DNA of 17,953 nucleotides from Collinsella sp. (GCA_022745215.1 JAIIWC010000038.1:1-17953); one strand, 5' to 3'; shown: positions 1 through 6,844, counted from the stretch's first letter. Numbers and translations are program-made. Notes: generated by a model from the sequence alone, not told the origin.

Positions 1-113
1 GCGCGCAGGAAATTGCCCTCGCCAAACTGCAGAACCTTCTCGGGCGCGTCCTTGGGCAGCAGGTAGCCCTTGTAGCCGATCTTCTCGAGCGTCTCGTAGC
101 TGATGTTCTCCAT
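1..113 (-). CDS. uxaB: Tagaturonate reductase (altronate oxidoreductase), N-terminal 37 residues only
   Basis: This is the start of a gene that runs off the left edge. Reading the minus strand from the ATG at 113 gives MENISYETLEKIGYKGYLLP, then a segment ending in VLQFGEGNFLRA. The QFGEGNFLRAF block is the N-terminal NAD-binding signature of the tagaturonate reductase branch of the mannitol dehydrogenase family. The enzyme reduces tagaturonate to altronate with NADH, one step after UxaC in galacturonate breakdown. An AAGGAGAG ribosome binding site lies just upstream (about 118-126). The gene follows uxaC on the same strand after a 96-nt gap, so it is probably co-transcribed. A fructuronate reductase (UxuB) is the main alternative; the FGEGNFLRA wording favours UxaB. 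Only the first tenth of the protein is visible. Confidence 0.8.
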   Translation of the reverse strand, partial: MENISYETLEKIGYKGYLLPKDAPEKVLQFGEGNFLR

Positions 114-154
114 CGATGTCTCTCCTTAGATTGCTGTTAGCGTGCAGGCAAAAC

Positions 155-184
155 GGGGGCGCCGCGTGTGGCAACGGCGCTCCC
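155..184 (-). terminator. Hairpin in the uxaC-uxaB gap, weak terminator or processing site
   Basis: A 10-bp stem (155-164 pairing with 175-184, one G-T wobble) encloses a 10-nt loop. On the minus strand it is followed by GTTTTG, a short U-run. It lies 25 nt after the uxaC stop and about 40 nt before the uxaB start. It could give partial termination or stabilise the 3' end of the uxaC message and so lower uxaB output. The U-tract is too poor to call a full terminator. Confidence 0.4.
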
Positions 185-209
185 GAGTTCGGTGTGGTTC
201 GATGCGGGT

Positions 210-1637
210 TTAGGCCTCGACGGTATCCAGGTCAAAGCCAAAGTAGCGAACCGCGTTGTTGTAGCTGATGTCGCGCACGATGGCTCCCAGCAGCTCCATG
301 TCGGCCGGATACTTGCCCTGCTCGACCCACTCGCCGATCACGCCGCACAGCACGCGACGGAAGTACTCGTGACGCGGGTAGGACAGGAAGGAGCGGGAAT
401 CGGTAAGCATGCCCACAAAGTTGCCCAGCACGCCCTCGTTAGCCAGAGCCGTGAGCTGCTCGCGCATACCGATCTCGTTGTCGTTGAACCACCAGGCAGA
501 GCCGTTCTGGATCTTGCCGGCGGTCGGAGCCTCCTGGAAGCAGCCCATCACGGTATCGATCATGGTGTTGTCGATGGGGTTCAGGCTGTACAGGATGGTC
601 TTGGGCAGACCCGTGGACTCCTGGATGGAGTTGAGGAAATCGGCCAGCTGGTCGGACGGCGTGTAGTTGGAGATGCAGTCGTAGCCGGTGTCGGGACCGA
701 GCTTGGCGAACATAGCGCGGTTGTTGTCACGCTTGCAGCCAAAGTGCAGCTGCATGGCCCAGCCAAGGCGGACATACTCGCCGGCGACGAACTGCATAAA
801 GGCCGTCTTGTACTTGAGGACCTCGTCCTCGGTAAGCGGCTCGGCGGCAAGGCCCTTGGCAAAGATGGCCTCGATCTCGTCGGCGGTAGCCGGAACGTAC
901 ATAACGTAGTCGAGCGCGTGGTCGGAAGCGCGGCAGCCCAGCTCGTGGGCAACGTCGTAGCGCTTGGAGATGGCAGCCTTCATGCCCTCGAAGTCGCTGA
1001 TCTCAACGCCAGCAACCTCGGAGAGATGCTTGCAGTAGTCGGCGAACTCCTGGCCACGCTCGATGCGCAGGGCGGCATCGGGGCGCATGGCGGGAACGAC
1101 CTGAACGTCAAAACTGTCGTCGGCGGCAATCTTCTTGTGCCACTCAAAGCTGTCGGCGGGGTCGTCGGTAGTGCAGATCATGCGGACGTTGGACTGCTTG
1201 ATCAGGTTGCGGCAGGTAAAGCTGGCCTCAGCGAGCTTGGCGTTGGCAAGGTCCCAGACCTCCTGAGCGGTTTTGCCGTTCAGGACGCCCTCGTAGCCAA
1301 AGTAACGCTTAAGCTCCAGGTGGCTCCACTCAAAGACGGGGTTGCCCACGCAGCGGCCCAGGGTCTCGGCCCACTTCTGGAACTTCTCGCGAGCAGGGGC
1401 ATCGCCGGTAATGAAGCGCTCGTCGACGCCGTTGGCACGCATTAGGCGCCACTTGTAGTGGTCGCCGCCCAGCCAAACCTCGGTGATGTTCTCAAAACGC
1501 TTGTCGTCCCAGATCTCCTTGGGAGAAATGTGGCAGTGGTAGTCAACGATGGGCATGCCCTCGGCAAAGTTGTGGAACAGCTCCTCACCGGTTTTGGTGC
1601 TCAGCAGGAAATCCTGATCGTCCATGAAGTTTTTCAT
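210..1637 (-). CDS. uxaC: Uronate isomerase (glucuronate/galacturonate isomerase)
   Basis: UxaC converts D-glucuronate to D-fructuronate and D-galacturonate to D-tagaturonate, the first cytoplasmic step of uronate catabolism. It belongs to the amidohydrolase superfamily. The protein opens MKNFMDDQDFLLSTKTGEEL, then has the metal-binding HxH motif in VDYHCHISPKEI, and later MQLHFGCKRDNN, typical of the family. From the ATG at 1637 it is 475 residues, close to the 470 of the E. coli enzyme. An in-frame GTG at 1703 would add 22 residues, but it lies inside an operator and near the promoter. The ATG at 1637 is preceded by AAAGGGG at a 7-nt spacing, so I chose it. It is followed by uxaB and preceded by a LacI-type regulator, all on the same strand. 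Confidence 0.95.
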   Translation of the reverse strand: MKNFMDDQDFLLSTKTGEELFHNFAEGMPIVDYHCHISPKEIWDDKRFENITEVWLGGDHYKWRLMRANGVDERFITGDAPAREKFQKWAETLGRCVGNPVFEWSHLELKRYFGYEGVLNGKTAQEVWDLANAKLAEASFTCRNLIKQSNVRMICTTDDPADSFEWHKKIAADDSFDVQVVPAMRPDAALRIERGQEFADYCKHLSEVAGVEISDFEGMKAAISKRYDVAHELGCRASDHALDYVMYVPATADEIEAIFAKGLAAEPLTEDEVLKYKTAFMQFVAGEYVRLGWAMQLHFGCKRDNNRAMFAKLGPDTGYDCISNYTPSDQLADFLNSIQESTGLPKTILYSLNPIDNTMIDTVMGCFQEAPTAGKIQNGSAWWFNDNEIGMREQLTALANEGVLGNFVGMLTDSRSFLSYPRHEYFRRVLCGVIGEWVEQGKYPADMELLGAIVRDISYNNAVRYFGFDLDTVEA

Positions 1638-1691
1638 CAAACAACCCCTTTGTTGGCGGAGCGAGCGCACGATGCGCTCGTTATCCTCTAG

Positions 1692-1703
1692 GTGAACGTT
1701 CAC
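1692..1703. promoter_or_regulatory. Operator 1 for the LacI-type regulator (perfect palindrome GTGAACGTTCAC)
   Basis: A perfect 12-bp palindrome sits 55 nt upstream of the uxaC start codon and overlaps the expected transcription start. The same palindrome recurs 38 bp away, centre to centre. LacI-family proteins typically bind palindromes with a central CpG such as this one, and a lacI-type gene is the nearest regulator. Confidence 0.8.
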
Positions 1704-1704
1704 T

Positions 1705-1734
1705 ATACTAATTCATTGCGACTTAAAAGGTGAA
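1705..1734 (-). promoter_or_regulatory. Candidate uxaC promoter
   Basis: On the minus strand, TTCACC (plus 1729-1734) is a 4/6 match to the -35 box. It is followed after 18 nt by TAGTAT (plus 1705-1710), a good -10 box. The -35 lies inside operator 2, and the start point falls in operator 1. A repressor on either site would block RNA polymerase. Confidence 0.55.
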
Positions 1735-1742
1735 CGTTCACC
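1729..1742. promoter_or_regulatory. Operator 2 for the LacI-type regulator (GGTGAACGTTCACC)
   Basis: A perfect 14-bp palindrome containing the same 12-bp core as operator 1. It covers the -35 box of the proposed uxaC promoter. The 38-bp centre spacing to operator 1 is not a whole number of helical turns (about 3.6), so the two sites lie on different faces of the DNA. Confidence 0.8.
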
Positions 1743-1756
1743 TAACCACCATGGGG

Positions 1757-1780
1757 TGAACGGTCGATTTTGCCCGTTCA
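1757..1780. promoter_or_regulatory. Degenerate inverted repeat next to operator 2 (TGAACGG, N10, CCGTTCA)
   Basis: Arms 1757-1763 and 1774-1780 are exact reverse complements. Each arm starts or ends with the TGAAC/GTTCA half-site found in the two operators. It may be a third, split operator or a small hairpin. It is seen only as a sequence pattern. Confidence 0.35.
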
Positions 1781-1875
1781 ACGGTTACTGGAGCCGTGAC
1801 TTGTATGTATTGCGAATTGGCAGGCGTCCCCGAATACCGAACTTGAGCGCTTTGGCCAGGTGGGTCATGTTCCGC

Positions 1876-1900
1876 CGTGCATTTTTGGGAGTATTCAGCA
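1876..1900 (+). repeat. Dispersed 25-bp repeat, copy A (consensus CGTGCA W5 N S GAGT W TTCAGCA)
   Basis: This copy reads CGTGCATTTTTGGGAGTATT followed by CAGCA. Other copies lie at 2046-2070 (opposite strand), 14989-15013 (plus) and 15200-15224 (minus). A and the 2046-2070 copy face each other about 195 bp apart, with the lacI terminator hairpin between them. No coding function is apparent. Confidence 0.7.
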
Positions 1901-1968
1901 TCGGAGCGCACCGCGTACCGTCTTCGAAGCCCTATCTGATGCTCATATTGCGCCCAATCGGCATAAAT

Positions 1969-2007
1969 AAATGCCACCGATGGCGAATTACGCCATCGGG
2001 GGCATTT
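1969..2007 (-). terminator. Terminator-like hairpin downstream of lacI
   Basis: A 9-bp GC-rich stem (1977-1985 with 1991-1999, loop AATTA) is extended past one mismatch by seven further pairs ending in AAA/TTT. On the minus strand the 3' side runs into ATTTATTTATG. It lies about 90 nt after the lacI stop and separates it from the uxaC promoter. Being A/T-flanked on both sides, it could work in both directions. Confidence 0.65.
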
Positions 2008-2045
2008 AAAACAGTCGTCCTTACCTCTTTCGGGACACGCCATTG

Positions 2046-2070
2046 CTGAATACTCCAAAAAATGCACGTC
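2046..2070 (-). repeat. Dispersed 25-bp repeat, copy B (faces copy A)
   Basis: On the minus strand this reads CGTGCATTTTTTGGAGTATT followed by CAGCA. It differs from copy A at one position over these 25 bases. A GGTACC-containing flank (about 2080-2085) is shared with the copy at 14989. It begins 26 nt downstream of the lacI stop. Confidence 0.7.
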
Positions 2071-2096
2071 GCAAGAGGGGGTACCTGACTAAACGG

Positions 2097-3176
2097 CTAA
2101 ATTCCCGCAAGCTCGCAGTAGCGGTCGACGTTGCTGGCAAACACCATCTCCACAGCACCCTTCTGCACGGGCTCCGCCGGAGTTTTACCCCACAGCAGAT
2201 ACTCGCCCAAGGTCTTGGCGCCACGGTAGGCCAGGCTCACCGGGTCCTTATAGACAATATTGGTAAAGATGCCACGGCGCAAGGCCAAGGCGCTCTCGGG
2301 GAACAGGTCGTTGCCGATTACCATGACCTTGCCGGCCTTGCCGCTTGAAACAAGCGCGTCGGCGACCACCTCGGAACCAACGGCAAAAACGCTACAGATG
2401 AGCTCAGGGGCATCCGGCGCACTCAAGCGCTGCTCAAGCTCGCGCTCGAGCTGTTTGACTTGCGCATGGGCGCCGGCAAGGTCCTCAACCTGCCATGGAA
2501 TATCGTGTTCGCGCAGGTAATTATGAAAGGCGCGGGCGGTCAGGTAGTGTGAATCGGTATAGGGGTCGCCCGCCAACAGGAGCACGCGGGCGTCAGCCCC
2601 AGAAGCGTGGACCAGATTTGCCGCCTGCTCTGCCATAAGGCTGCCCGCCGCGGAATAGTCCGCCAGACTGGCACCCAGGCGATCGAGGTGCGGTCGGTCG
2701 CCGTCGACGAGCTCAATCGCCACGCCCGCCTCGGCAATCTGCCTCAAGAGCTCGGTCGCGCGGTCATCGCCCGGAACATAGGCAAGCAGGCCATCAATCT
2801 TCTCCCCTATCTGCAGGCGCTCGTCGATTTGCTCGAGCGCATCGGCGTAGCCACCCACGCCAAATTCTACGCGCTCAACCGTAATGCCCCGGTCGATGAC
2901 CTCCTGCTCAAAGCGGTTGCAGCCTTCCCACAGGTAACGGAAAAAGTACGCTCCCTCGCGCGATGCGCGGGGCAGGCAAAACACCAGGTTGATATCCTTG
3001 CGGCGCAGGCTCGAGGCACTTGTGTTGCGGTGGTAACCCATGGCTTCGGCCTTAGCATTCACCTTAGAGCGCACGGATTCGCTCACGCCGGCCTTACCCG
3101 TCAGGGCCTTGTGCACGGTATTGATGGAAACGCCAAGCTCGGCGGCTATGTCCTTCATGGTTACGCGAGCGCTCAT
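2097..3176 (-). CDS. LacI-family transcriptional regulator, probable repressor of the uxaC-uxaB unit
   Basis: The 359-residue protein has the standard LacI/GalR layout. An N-terminal helix-turn-helix covers about residues 7-30 (MKDIAAELGVSINTVHKALT), followed by the hinge region (SESVRSKVNAKAEAMGYHRN). A periplasmic-binding-protein-like effector domain fills the rest (INLVFCLP..., LLAYVPGDD..., VMVIGNDLFPESALALRRG). The recognition helix ends TVHKAL where most relatives have TVSRAL. The ATG at 3176 follows GGAGT at about 7 nt; an ATG at 3158 in front of KDIAAEL is possible but would cut the usual leader. It is upstream of uxaC on the same strand, with two identical palindromes at the uxaC promoter. 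Uronate control is therefore an inference from context; the effector is unknown. Confidence 0.9.
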   Translation of the reverse strand: MSARVTMKDIAAELGVSINTVHKALTGKAGVSESVRSKVNAKAEAMGYHRNTSASSLRRKDINLVFCLPRASREGAYFFRYLWEGCNRFEQEVIDRGITVERVEFGVGGYADALEQIDERLQIGEKIDGLLAYVPGDDRATELLRQIAEAGVAIELVDGDRPHLDRLGASLADYSAAGSLMAEQAANLVHASGADARVLLLAGDPYTDSHYLTARAFHNYLREHDIPWQVEDLAGAHAQVKQLERELEQRLSAPDAPELICSVFAVGSEVVADALVSSGKAGKVMVIGNDLFPESALALRRGIFTNIVYKDPVSLAYRGAKTLGEYLLWGKTPAEPVQKGAVEMVFASNVDRYCELAGI

Positions 3177-3273
3177 GGGGTTACTCCGTTATAGATAAGT
3201 TGCCAATTAACAGTACAGGTAACGATACCCCAAAATCACTCTTCAACTCGCCGCGCTCTCCCCCAAATGTGCA

Positions 3274-3307
3274 AAGCGCCCCGCGAACGGATGCTCGCGA
3301 GGCGCTT
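3274..3307 (-). terminator. Terminator downstream of the Cys-rich Feo protein gene
   Basis: AAGCGCC, one mismatch, CGCGA pair with TCGCG, one mismatch, GGCGCTT around an 8-nt loop (3274-3307). It begins 15 nt after the stop at 3322. The trailing U-run on the minus strand is weak (CTTTGCACATTT). Confidence 0.6.
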
Positions 3308-3321
3308 GGGTGCCTGGACCT

Positions 3322-3522
3322 TTATTTGATACCGCGGCCCAAGTCTTCGGCGATTTTGTCTACGCCCTTAAGTGCGGCGCACGTCTTTTTGTTGGAGCAA
3401 TGCCCCGTGCAAACGCCACCCTGAGCGCAGTCGGCGCAGGTGCCCTTGCGGTAGATGCGCACGCATACCGCGACAAACGCAATACCGATAACAGCCAGTA
3501 CAACAATATCGATAGGTGCCAT
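3322..3522 (-). CDS. FeoB-associated Cys-rich membrane protein
   Basis: A 66-residue protein with one N-terminal membrane segment (about residues 4-22, IDIVVLAVIGIAFVAVCVRI). A basic residue patch and a cysteine cluster follow, at residues 29, 32, 38, 42 and 48 (GTCADCAQGGVCTGHCSNKK). This matches the small FeoB-associated Cys-rich family often encoded beside feoB. The cysteines may bind iron or another metal at the cytoplasmic face, but the exact job of the family is not settled. A strong GAGGAGG ribosome binding site precedes the ATG at 3522. It lies downstream of feoB but beyond the feoB terminator, so it probably has its own promoter. No symbol is assigned because FeoC is a different family. 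Confidence 0.85.
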   Translation of the reverse strand: MAPIDIVVLAVIGIAFVAVCVRIYRKGTCADCAQGGVCTGHCSNKKTCAALKGVDKIAEDLGRGIK

Positions 3523-3536
3523 AGCAAGCCTCCTCT

Positions 3537-3545
3537 AGTTAACCA
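3537..3545. promoter_or_regulatory. Possible half-site shared with the feo operator (AGTTAACCA)
   Basis: These nine bases, just upstream of the ribosome binding site of the Cys-rich gene, are identical to 6702-6710 in the left arm of the long inverted repeat before feoA2. If both are sites of the same iron-responsive regulator, the small protein would be co-regulated with feoAB. A 9-bp match is suggestive only. Confidence 0.3.
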
Positions 3546-3635
3546 TCACTTACTTTACCCCATTCTCCACCTGCCAAAAAGGGACAGGTATATTTTGGTC
3601 GGTTTTATCTGCGGAAACGTCACATCTCCCCCACC

Positions 3636-3668
3636 AAAAAGCCCGAGTGTCGCTGGGACACCCGGGCT
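3636..3668 (-). terminator. Intrinsic terminator of the feo operon
   Basis: The stem AGCCCG-x-GTGTC (3640-3651) pairs with GACAC-x-CGGGCT (3657-3668), with a 5-nt loop. On the minus strand a run of five U follows directly. It is 29 nt past the feoB stop. Confidence 0.85.
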
Positions 3669-3697
3669 CGTGGAAAGGGGCTAATCCTTATTCGGAC

Positions 3698-6028
3698 TTA
3701 AGCGGAAACTGCGGCGGAAGCAGTGTTGGTCTCGTCCTCGTCGGTCCAAGCGTGCTTGGGCATGGGACGGAAGATCTGGAAGAGCATCGCAACCAGCAGA
3801 ACGATGGCTACAACCGTCCAAATACCAAACTGGCCAAGGACAAGCAGGTTGTAGAACTGGTTGATGAACAGGCCGATCACCCAGGCAAAGGCGCACTCGT
3901 AGCCGATGGCAATCGCGGTCCACTTGCCGGAGTCCATCTGGTTGCGGATAGTGCCCATGGCGGCAAAGCACGGAGCGCACAGCAGGTTGAAAGCGCCAAA
4001 GGCAACGCAGGCGCCCATAGTCGGGAACATGCCGGCAAACGCGGTCCACAGGCTCGGGTCGGTCTCGGCGGCGTCGGCAACGGACAGCAGCGAGCCGGCG
4101 GTGGCGACGACGTTCTCCTTGGCGACGAGGCCCGAGACAGTCAGCGCGGTGGCCTGCCAGGTGCTAAAGCCGAGCGGCGCGAAGATCCAAGCGACCAGGT
4201 TGCCGAGCATGGCAAGCACGGAGTAGTCCATAAACTCCTCGGGGATGCCGTCCATCGCAGGCAGGAAGCCAAAGGAACCGTTATAGCTACCAAAGTTGGA
4301 GAGGAACCAAACGACGACGGTGGACGCGAAGATGACCGTGCCGGCCTTCTTGATAAAGGCCCAGCAGCGCTCCCACACGTGCAGCGCCCAAGAGCGGATC
4401 GCCGGGAAGTGGTAGGCGGGAAGCTCCATAACGAACGGCGTCGGACGACCGGCGAAGAGCTTGGTCTTCTTGAGCATGAGGCCCGAGGCGATGACGGCAA
4501 AGACGCCCAGGAAGTAGAAGAGCGGGCTGATCCATGCGGCGGTGGTGGAAGAATCGCCGATGATGGAGCCCATGAGCAGGGCGATGATCGGCAGCTTGGC
4601 GCCACAGGGAATGAACGTGGTGGTCATGACCGTCATGCGGCGGTCCTTCTCGTTCTCGATGGTCTTGGTGGCCATGACGCCGGGGACGCCGCAGCCCGAG
4701 GACACGAGCATGGGGATAAAGGACTTACCGGACAGGCCAAAGCGGCGGAACACGCGGTCCATGATGAAGGCGACGCGGGCCATGTAGCCGCAGTCCTCCA
4801 GGAAAGACAACATCACAAAGAGCAGGAACATCTGCGGCACAAAGCCGAAGATGGCGCCCAGGCCGCCGACGATGCCGTCGCAGACCAGCGAATCGACCAG
4901 GCCACCGTCCTCGGTGCCGCCCGCCACAAGGGCGTCGTGCACCACGGTGGTGATACCCGGGACATAGGGGCCGTACTGCGCCGGGTCGATCGAATCGGCA
5001 GCGTCCTCACCCACGGCCTCGACGGCCGCATCGTAGGCGTCGCGACCCTGACCGAGCACGTACCAACCGTCGGTACCGAAGAGCTGGTCGTTGGTGAAGT
5101 CGGTCACCGTGCCGCCCAGGGTGGAAACGGCGATGTAGTACACGCAGAACATGATGACCACAAAGATCGGCAGGCCGAGGATACGGTTGGTAACCACGCG
5201 GTCAATCTTCTCGGAGGTACTCATCTTGGCCGGAGCCTTGGTGAGGCACTCGTCAATGATGTGGGCGATCACGCCGTAGCGCTCGCCGGTGATGATGGAC
5301 TCGGCATCGTCGTCGCAATCCTGCTCGCACTGGGCGACCAGCTGCTCAACGCGATCGGCCTTCTCCTTGGTGAGGTTGATGAGCTTGCAGGCGTCCGCAT
5401 CGCGCTCAAACAGCTTGACGGCGTAGTAGCGACGCTTGTTGGCGGGAACGCTCGCCGGCAGGTTATTCTCGATGTGGGTCAGAACGTCCTCGATAGAAGA
5501 ATCGAACTTGTGCTCCGGCACCTGGCCCTTGGAAGCAGCGGACTTCTTGACCTGCTCGAACAGCTCTTTGATACCTTTGTTTTTAAGGGCCGAGATCATC
5601 ATGACCGGGCAGCCGAGCTTCTTGGAAAGCTTGTCCGTGTCGATCTTATCGCCGTTCTTCTCGACCAAATCGGCCATGTTGAGGGCGACGACCACGGGCA
5701 GGCCGGTCTCGACGACCTGAAGTGCCAGGTACAGGTTGCGCTCAAGGTTGGTGGCGTCGACAACCTGGACGACCACATCGGGCTCGCCGCTCATGAGGTA
5801 GTCGCGCGAGCACTGCTCCTCAGGGCTGTAGGGGGAAAGCGAGTAGATGCCGGGGAGGTCCGTAATCGTGACGTTCTTGTCACTCAGGAGCTTGGCTTCC
5901 TTTTTCTCAACCGTGACGCCGGGCCAGTTGCCAACGTAGCCGTTGGCGCCGGTGATCAGGTTGAAAAGCGTGGTCTTGCCGCAGTTGGGGTTACCCGCCA
6001 GCGCGACATGGATCTGAGAATCCGCCAT
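3698..6028 (-). CDS. feoB: Ferrous iron transporter FeoB (GTPase-coupled Fe2+ permease)
   Basis: FeoB imports Fe2+ across the cytoplasmic membrane. The 776-residue protein has the full domain order. The G domain shows the P-loop GNPNCGKT (residues 12-19), switch threonine in PGVTVE (about 39), DLPG (57-60), a NMAD guanine-specificity motif (117-120) and SALK (146-149). A helical spacer follows, then a multi-helix membrane domain. That domain carries the two gate motifs with conserved cysteines, LVSSGCGVPGVMATKTIENE and PCGAKLPI, and a final LLCAPCFAAMGTIRNQM segment. Length is normal for the family. The ATG at 6028 has AAGGA 6-7 nt upstream. It follows feoA1 after a 123-nt gap that holds a hairpin and a palindrome. 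The very long opposite-strand reading frame here is only its mirror. Confidence 0.97.
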   Translation of the reverse strand: MADSQIHVALAGNPNCGKTTLFNLITGANGYVGNWPGVTVEKKEAKLLSDKNVTITDLPGIYSLSPYSPEEQCSRDYLMSGEPDVVVQVVDATNLERNLYLALQVVETGLPVVVALNMADLVEKNGDKIDTDKLSKKLGCPVMMISALKNKGIKELFEQVKKSAASKGQVPEHKFDSSIEDVLTHIENNLPASVPANKRRYYAVKLFERDADACKLINLTKEKADRVEQLVAQCEQDCDDDAESIITGERYGVIAHIIDECLTKAPAKMSTSEKIDRVVTNRILGLPIFVVIMFCVYYIAVSTLGGTVTDFTNDQLFGTDGWYVLGQGRDAYDAAVEAVGEDAADSIDPAQYGPYVPGITTVVHDALVAGGTEDGGLVDSLVCDGIVGGLGAIFGFVPQMFLLFVMLSFLEDCGYMARVAFIMDRVFRRFGLSGKSFIPMLVSSGCGVPGVMATKTIENEKDRRMTVMTTTFIPCGAKLPIIALLMGSIIGDSSTTAAWISPLFYFLGVFAVIASGLMLKKTKLFAGRPTPFVMELPAYHFPAIRSWALHVWERCWAFIKKAGTVIFASTVVVWFLSNFGSYNGSFGFLPAMDGIPEEFMDYSVLAMLGNLVAWIFAPLGFSTWQATALTVSGLVAKENVVATAGSLLSVADAAETDPSLWTAFAGMFPTMGACVAFGAFNLLCAPCFAAMGTIRNQMDSGKWTAIAIGYECAFAWVIGLFINQFYNLLVLGQFGIWTVVAIVLLVAMLFQIFRPMPKHAWTDEDETNTASAAVSA

Positions 6029-6048
6029 TCAATCCTTCTTCCTTGTGT

Positions 6049-6074
6049 GCCCGCGCTGCTTTCTCCGCGCGGGC
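6049..6074 (-). other. GC hairpin in the feoA1-feoB gap
   Basis: GCCCGCGC (6049-6056) pairs perfectly with GCGCGGGC (6067-6074) across a 10-nt loop. It ends about 20 nt before the feoB start codon, without a U-run. It could tune feoB translation or mark an mRNA processing point. Confidence 0.4.
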
Positions 6075-6104
6075 TGGATAATGTGCTTCAACACTGCATT
6101 ATTG

Positions 6105-6122
6105 AGTTAGAAAAACCTAACT
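6105..6122. promoter_or_regulatory. Candidate metal-regulator palindrome (AGTTAG, N6, CTAACT)
   Basis: A perfect 6-bp inverted repeat around AAAAAC, with TTAG...CTAA cores reminiscent of DtxR/IdeR/MntR-family iron and manganese boxes. It lies in the 123-nt gap before feoB. It suggests feoB may have a separate metal-controlled promoter. The assignment rests on motif resemblance and the feo context. Confidence 0.4.
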
Positions 6123-6151
6123 TTATCTGCAGAAATATGTGCCGCCGGCCC

Positions 6152-6373
6152 TTACTGGACCTCGACGACGGCAGCCTCCTCCTTGCGGATGGAGAGCTCG
6201 TAGCCGCGCACGTTGATCTCGACCGGATCTCCGAGCGGTGCAACCTTAACGACCTTGAACGAAGTGCCCTTGATGAGGCCCAGGTCCATAAGGTGACGGC
6301 GAAGCGCACCCTCACCGTGAAGCTTGACGATGGTAGAGCTCTCGCCCACCTTAACGTCACCCAACGTCTTCAT
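6152..6373 (-). CDS. feoA: FeoA-family protein (first paralogue, next to feoB)
   Basis: A 73-residue cytoplasmic protein with the SH3-like FeoA fold. The key blocks are LGDVKVGESSTIVKLHGEG, LRRHLMDLGLIKGTSFKVVKVAPLGDPVEI and the closing RGYELSIRKEEAAVVEV. The LMDLGL-x-KG motif is the family signature. FeoA is thought to assist FeoB-driven iron uptake, perhaps by contact with its G domain; the mechanism is not firmly known. AAAGGGGG precedes the ATG at 6373 by about 8 nt. It sits 40 nt after feoA2 and 123 nt before feoB on the same strand, so all three probably form one operon. The name feoA is shared with the neighbouring paralogue. Confidence 0.93.
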   Translation of the reverse strand: MKTLGDVKVGESSTIVKLHGEGALRRHLMDLGLIKGTSFKVVKVAPLGDPVEINVRGYELSIRKEEAAVVEVQ

Positions 6374-6413
6374 TTACTTGTCCCCCTTTCAGTGCGTACA
6401 GAAATACCGTCGA

Positions 6414-6656
6414 CTAACCGACGGTCATGATGTGCATGGCAACCTTGGAATCGATACCAAAGCGTGCGCCCAGCACCGTGACGATGATATTGGCGCCACT
6501 CGAGCTCACCACGTGGATTTCGCTGCCCTCGACAAAGCCGAGGTCCTTGAGATGGTGCTTCATATCCTCATTGCCCTTTACACGAGACACGCGCACGGTT
6601 TCGCCCGCCTTCACCATCGAAAGCGGCATTGCCGGCATCTGCGGTCCGCAAGACAT
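6414..6656 (-). CDS. feoA: FeoA-family protein (second paralogue, first gene of the feo operon)
   Basis: An 80-residue protein with the same fold as its neighbour: MVKAGETVRVSRVKGNEDMK, LKDLGFVEGSEIHVVS, and GARFGIDSKVAMHIMTV. It has a short N-terminal extension (MSCGPQMPAMPLS) with one cysteine, not seen in the next FeoA. AGGAG sits 6 nt before the ATG at 6656. Tandem feoA genes ahead of feoB are common in anaerobes; the two proteins may act as a heteromer. It begins about 45 nt downstream of the long inverted repeat that probably controls the operon. Confidence 0.9.
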   Translation of the reverse strand: MSCGPQMPAMPLSMVKAGETVRVSRVKGNEDMKHHLKDLGFVEGSEIHVVSSSGANIIVTVLGARFGIDSKVAMHIMTVG

Positions 6657-6698
6657 GAGTGGCTCCTAACGTCAGTTCGTCCTCAACATCGACGCGGC

Positions 6699-6752
6699 AA
6701 AAGTTAACCACGTCTATGTTCGCTTTAGTAAACTAACACGTGGTTAACTTTT
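6699..6752. promoter_or_regulatory. feo operon control region: 15-bp inverted repeat enclosing an inner palindrome
   Basis: The arms AAAAGTTAACCACGT (6699-6713) and ACGTGGTTAACTTTT (6738-6752) are perfect reverse complements separated by 24 bp. Inside lies a second palindrome, TTAGTAAACTAA (6725-6736), of the TTAG...CTAA kind used by DtxR-type metalloregulators. The block is 43 nt upstream of feoA2, where the promoter must be. Iron-dependent repression is the natural reading. As RNA the arms could also form a hairpin, but no good U-run follows in the feo direction. Confidence 0.6.
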
Positions 6753-6799
6753 TTGGAAGGGTCCCCACTCAGTTTTCGAAAAAGTTTCCTATACGAAAC

Positions 6800-6835
6800 A
6801 AAAAGGCGCGGCAAAGAGCTGTCCTTTGCCGCGCC
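6800..6835 (-). terminator. Intrinsic terminator of the HPr-like gene
   Basis: GGCGCGGCAAAG (6805-6816) pairs perfectly with CTTTGCCGCGCC (6824-6835), loop of 7 nt. A run of five U follows on the minus strand. It starts 9 nt past the stop codon. Confidence 0.88.
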
Positions 6836-6844
6836 CTGTCATGC

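Noticed and set aside
168..1445. Plus-strand reading frame of 425 codons opposite uxaC
   Set aside because: Antisense shadow; composition is typical of the reverse of a coding strand, with no ribosome binding site and no motif.
1738..2067. 109-codon minus-strand frame between lacI and uxaC
   Set aside because: It begins inside a dispersed repeat, crosses a terminator hairpin and ends in the operators; no coding character.
3575..3605. Possible mobile-element remnant around CCAAAAAGGGACAGG and TATATTTTGG
   Set aside because: A short A/T-rich stretch with a weak inverted repeat (CCAAAA/TTTTGG); no second copy in the window and nothing that ties it to a transposon.
3647..6430. Very long plus-strand reading frame (927 codons) opposite feoB
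   Set aside because: It mirrors the feoB codon pattern in GC-rich DNA, is full of low-complexity Gly/His/Asp/Val sequence, has no recognisable domain and runs through feoA1 on the other strand.
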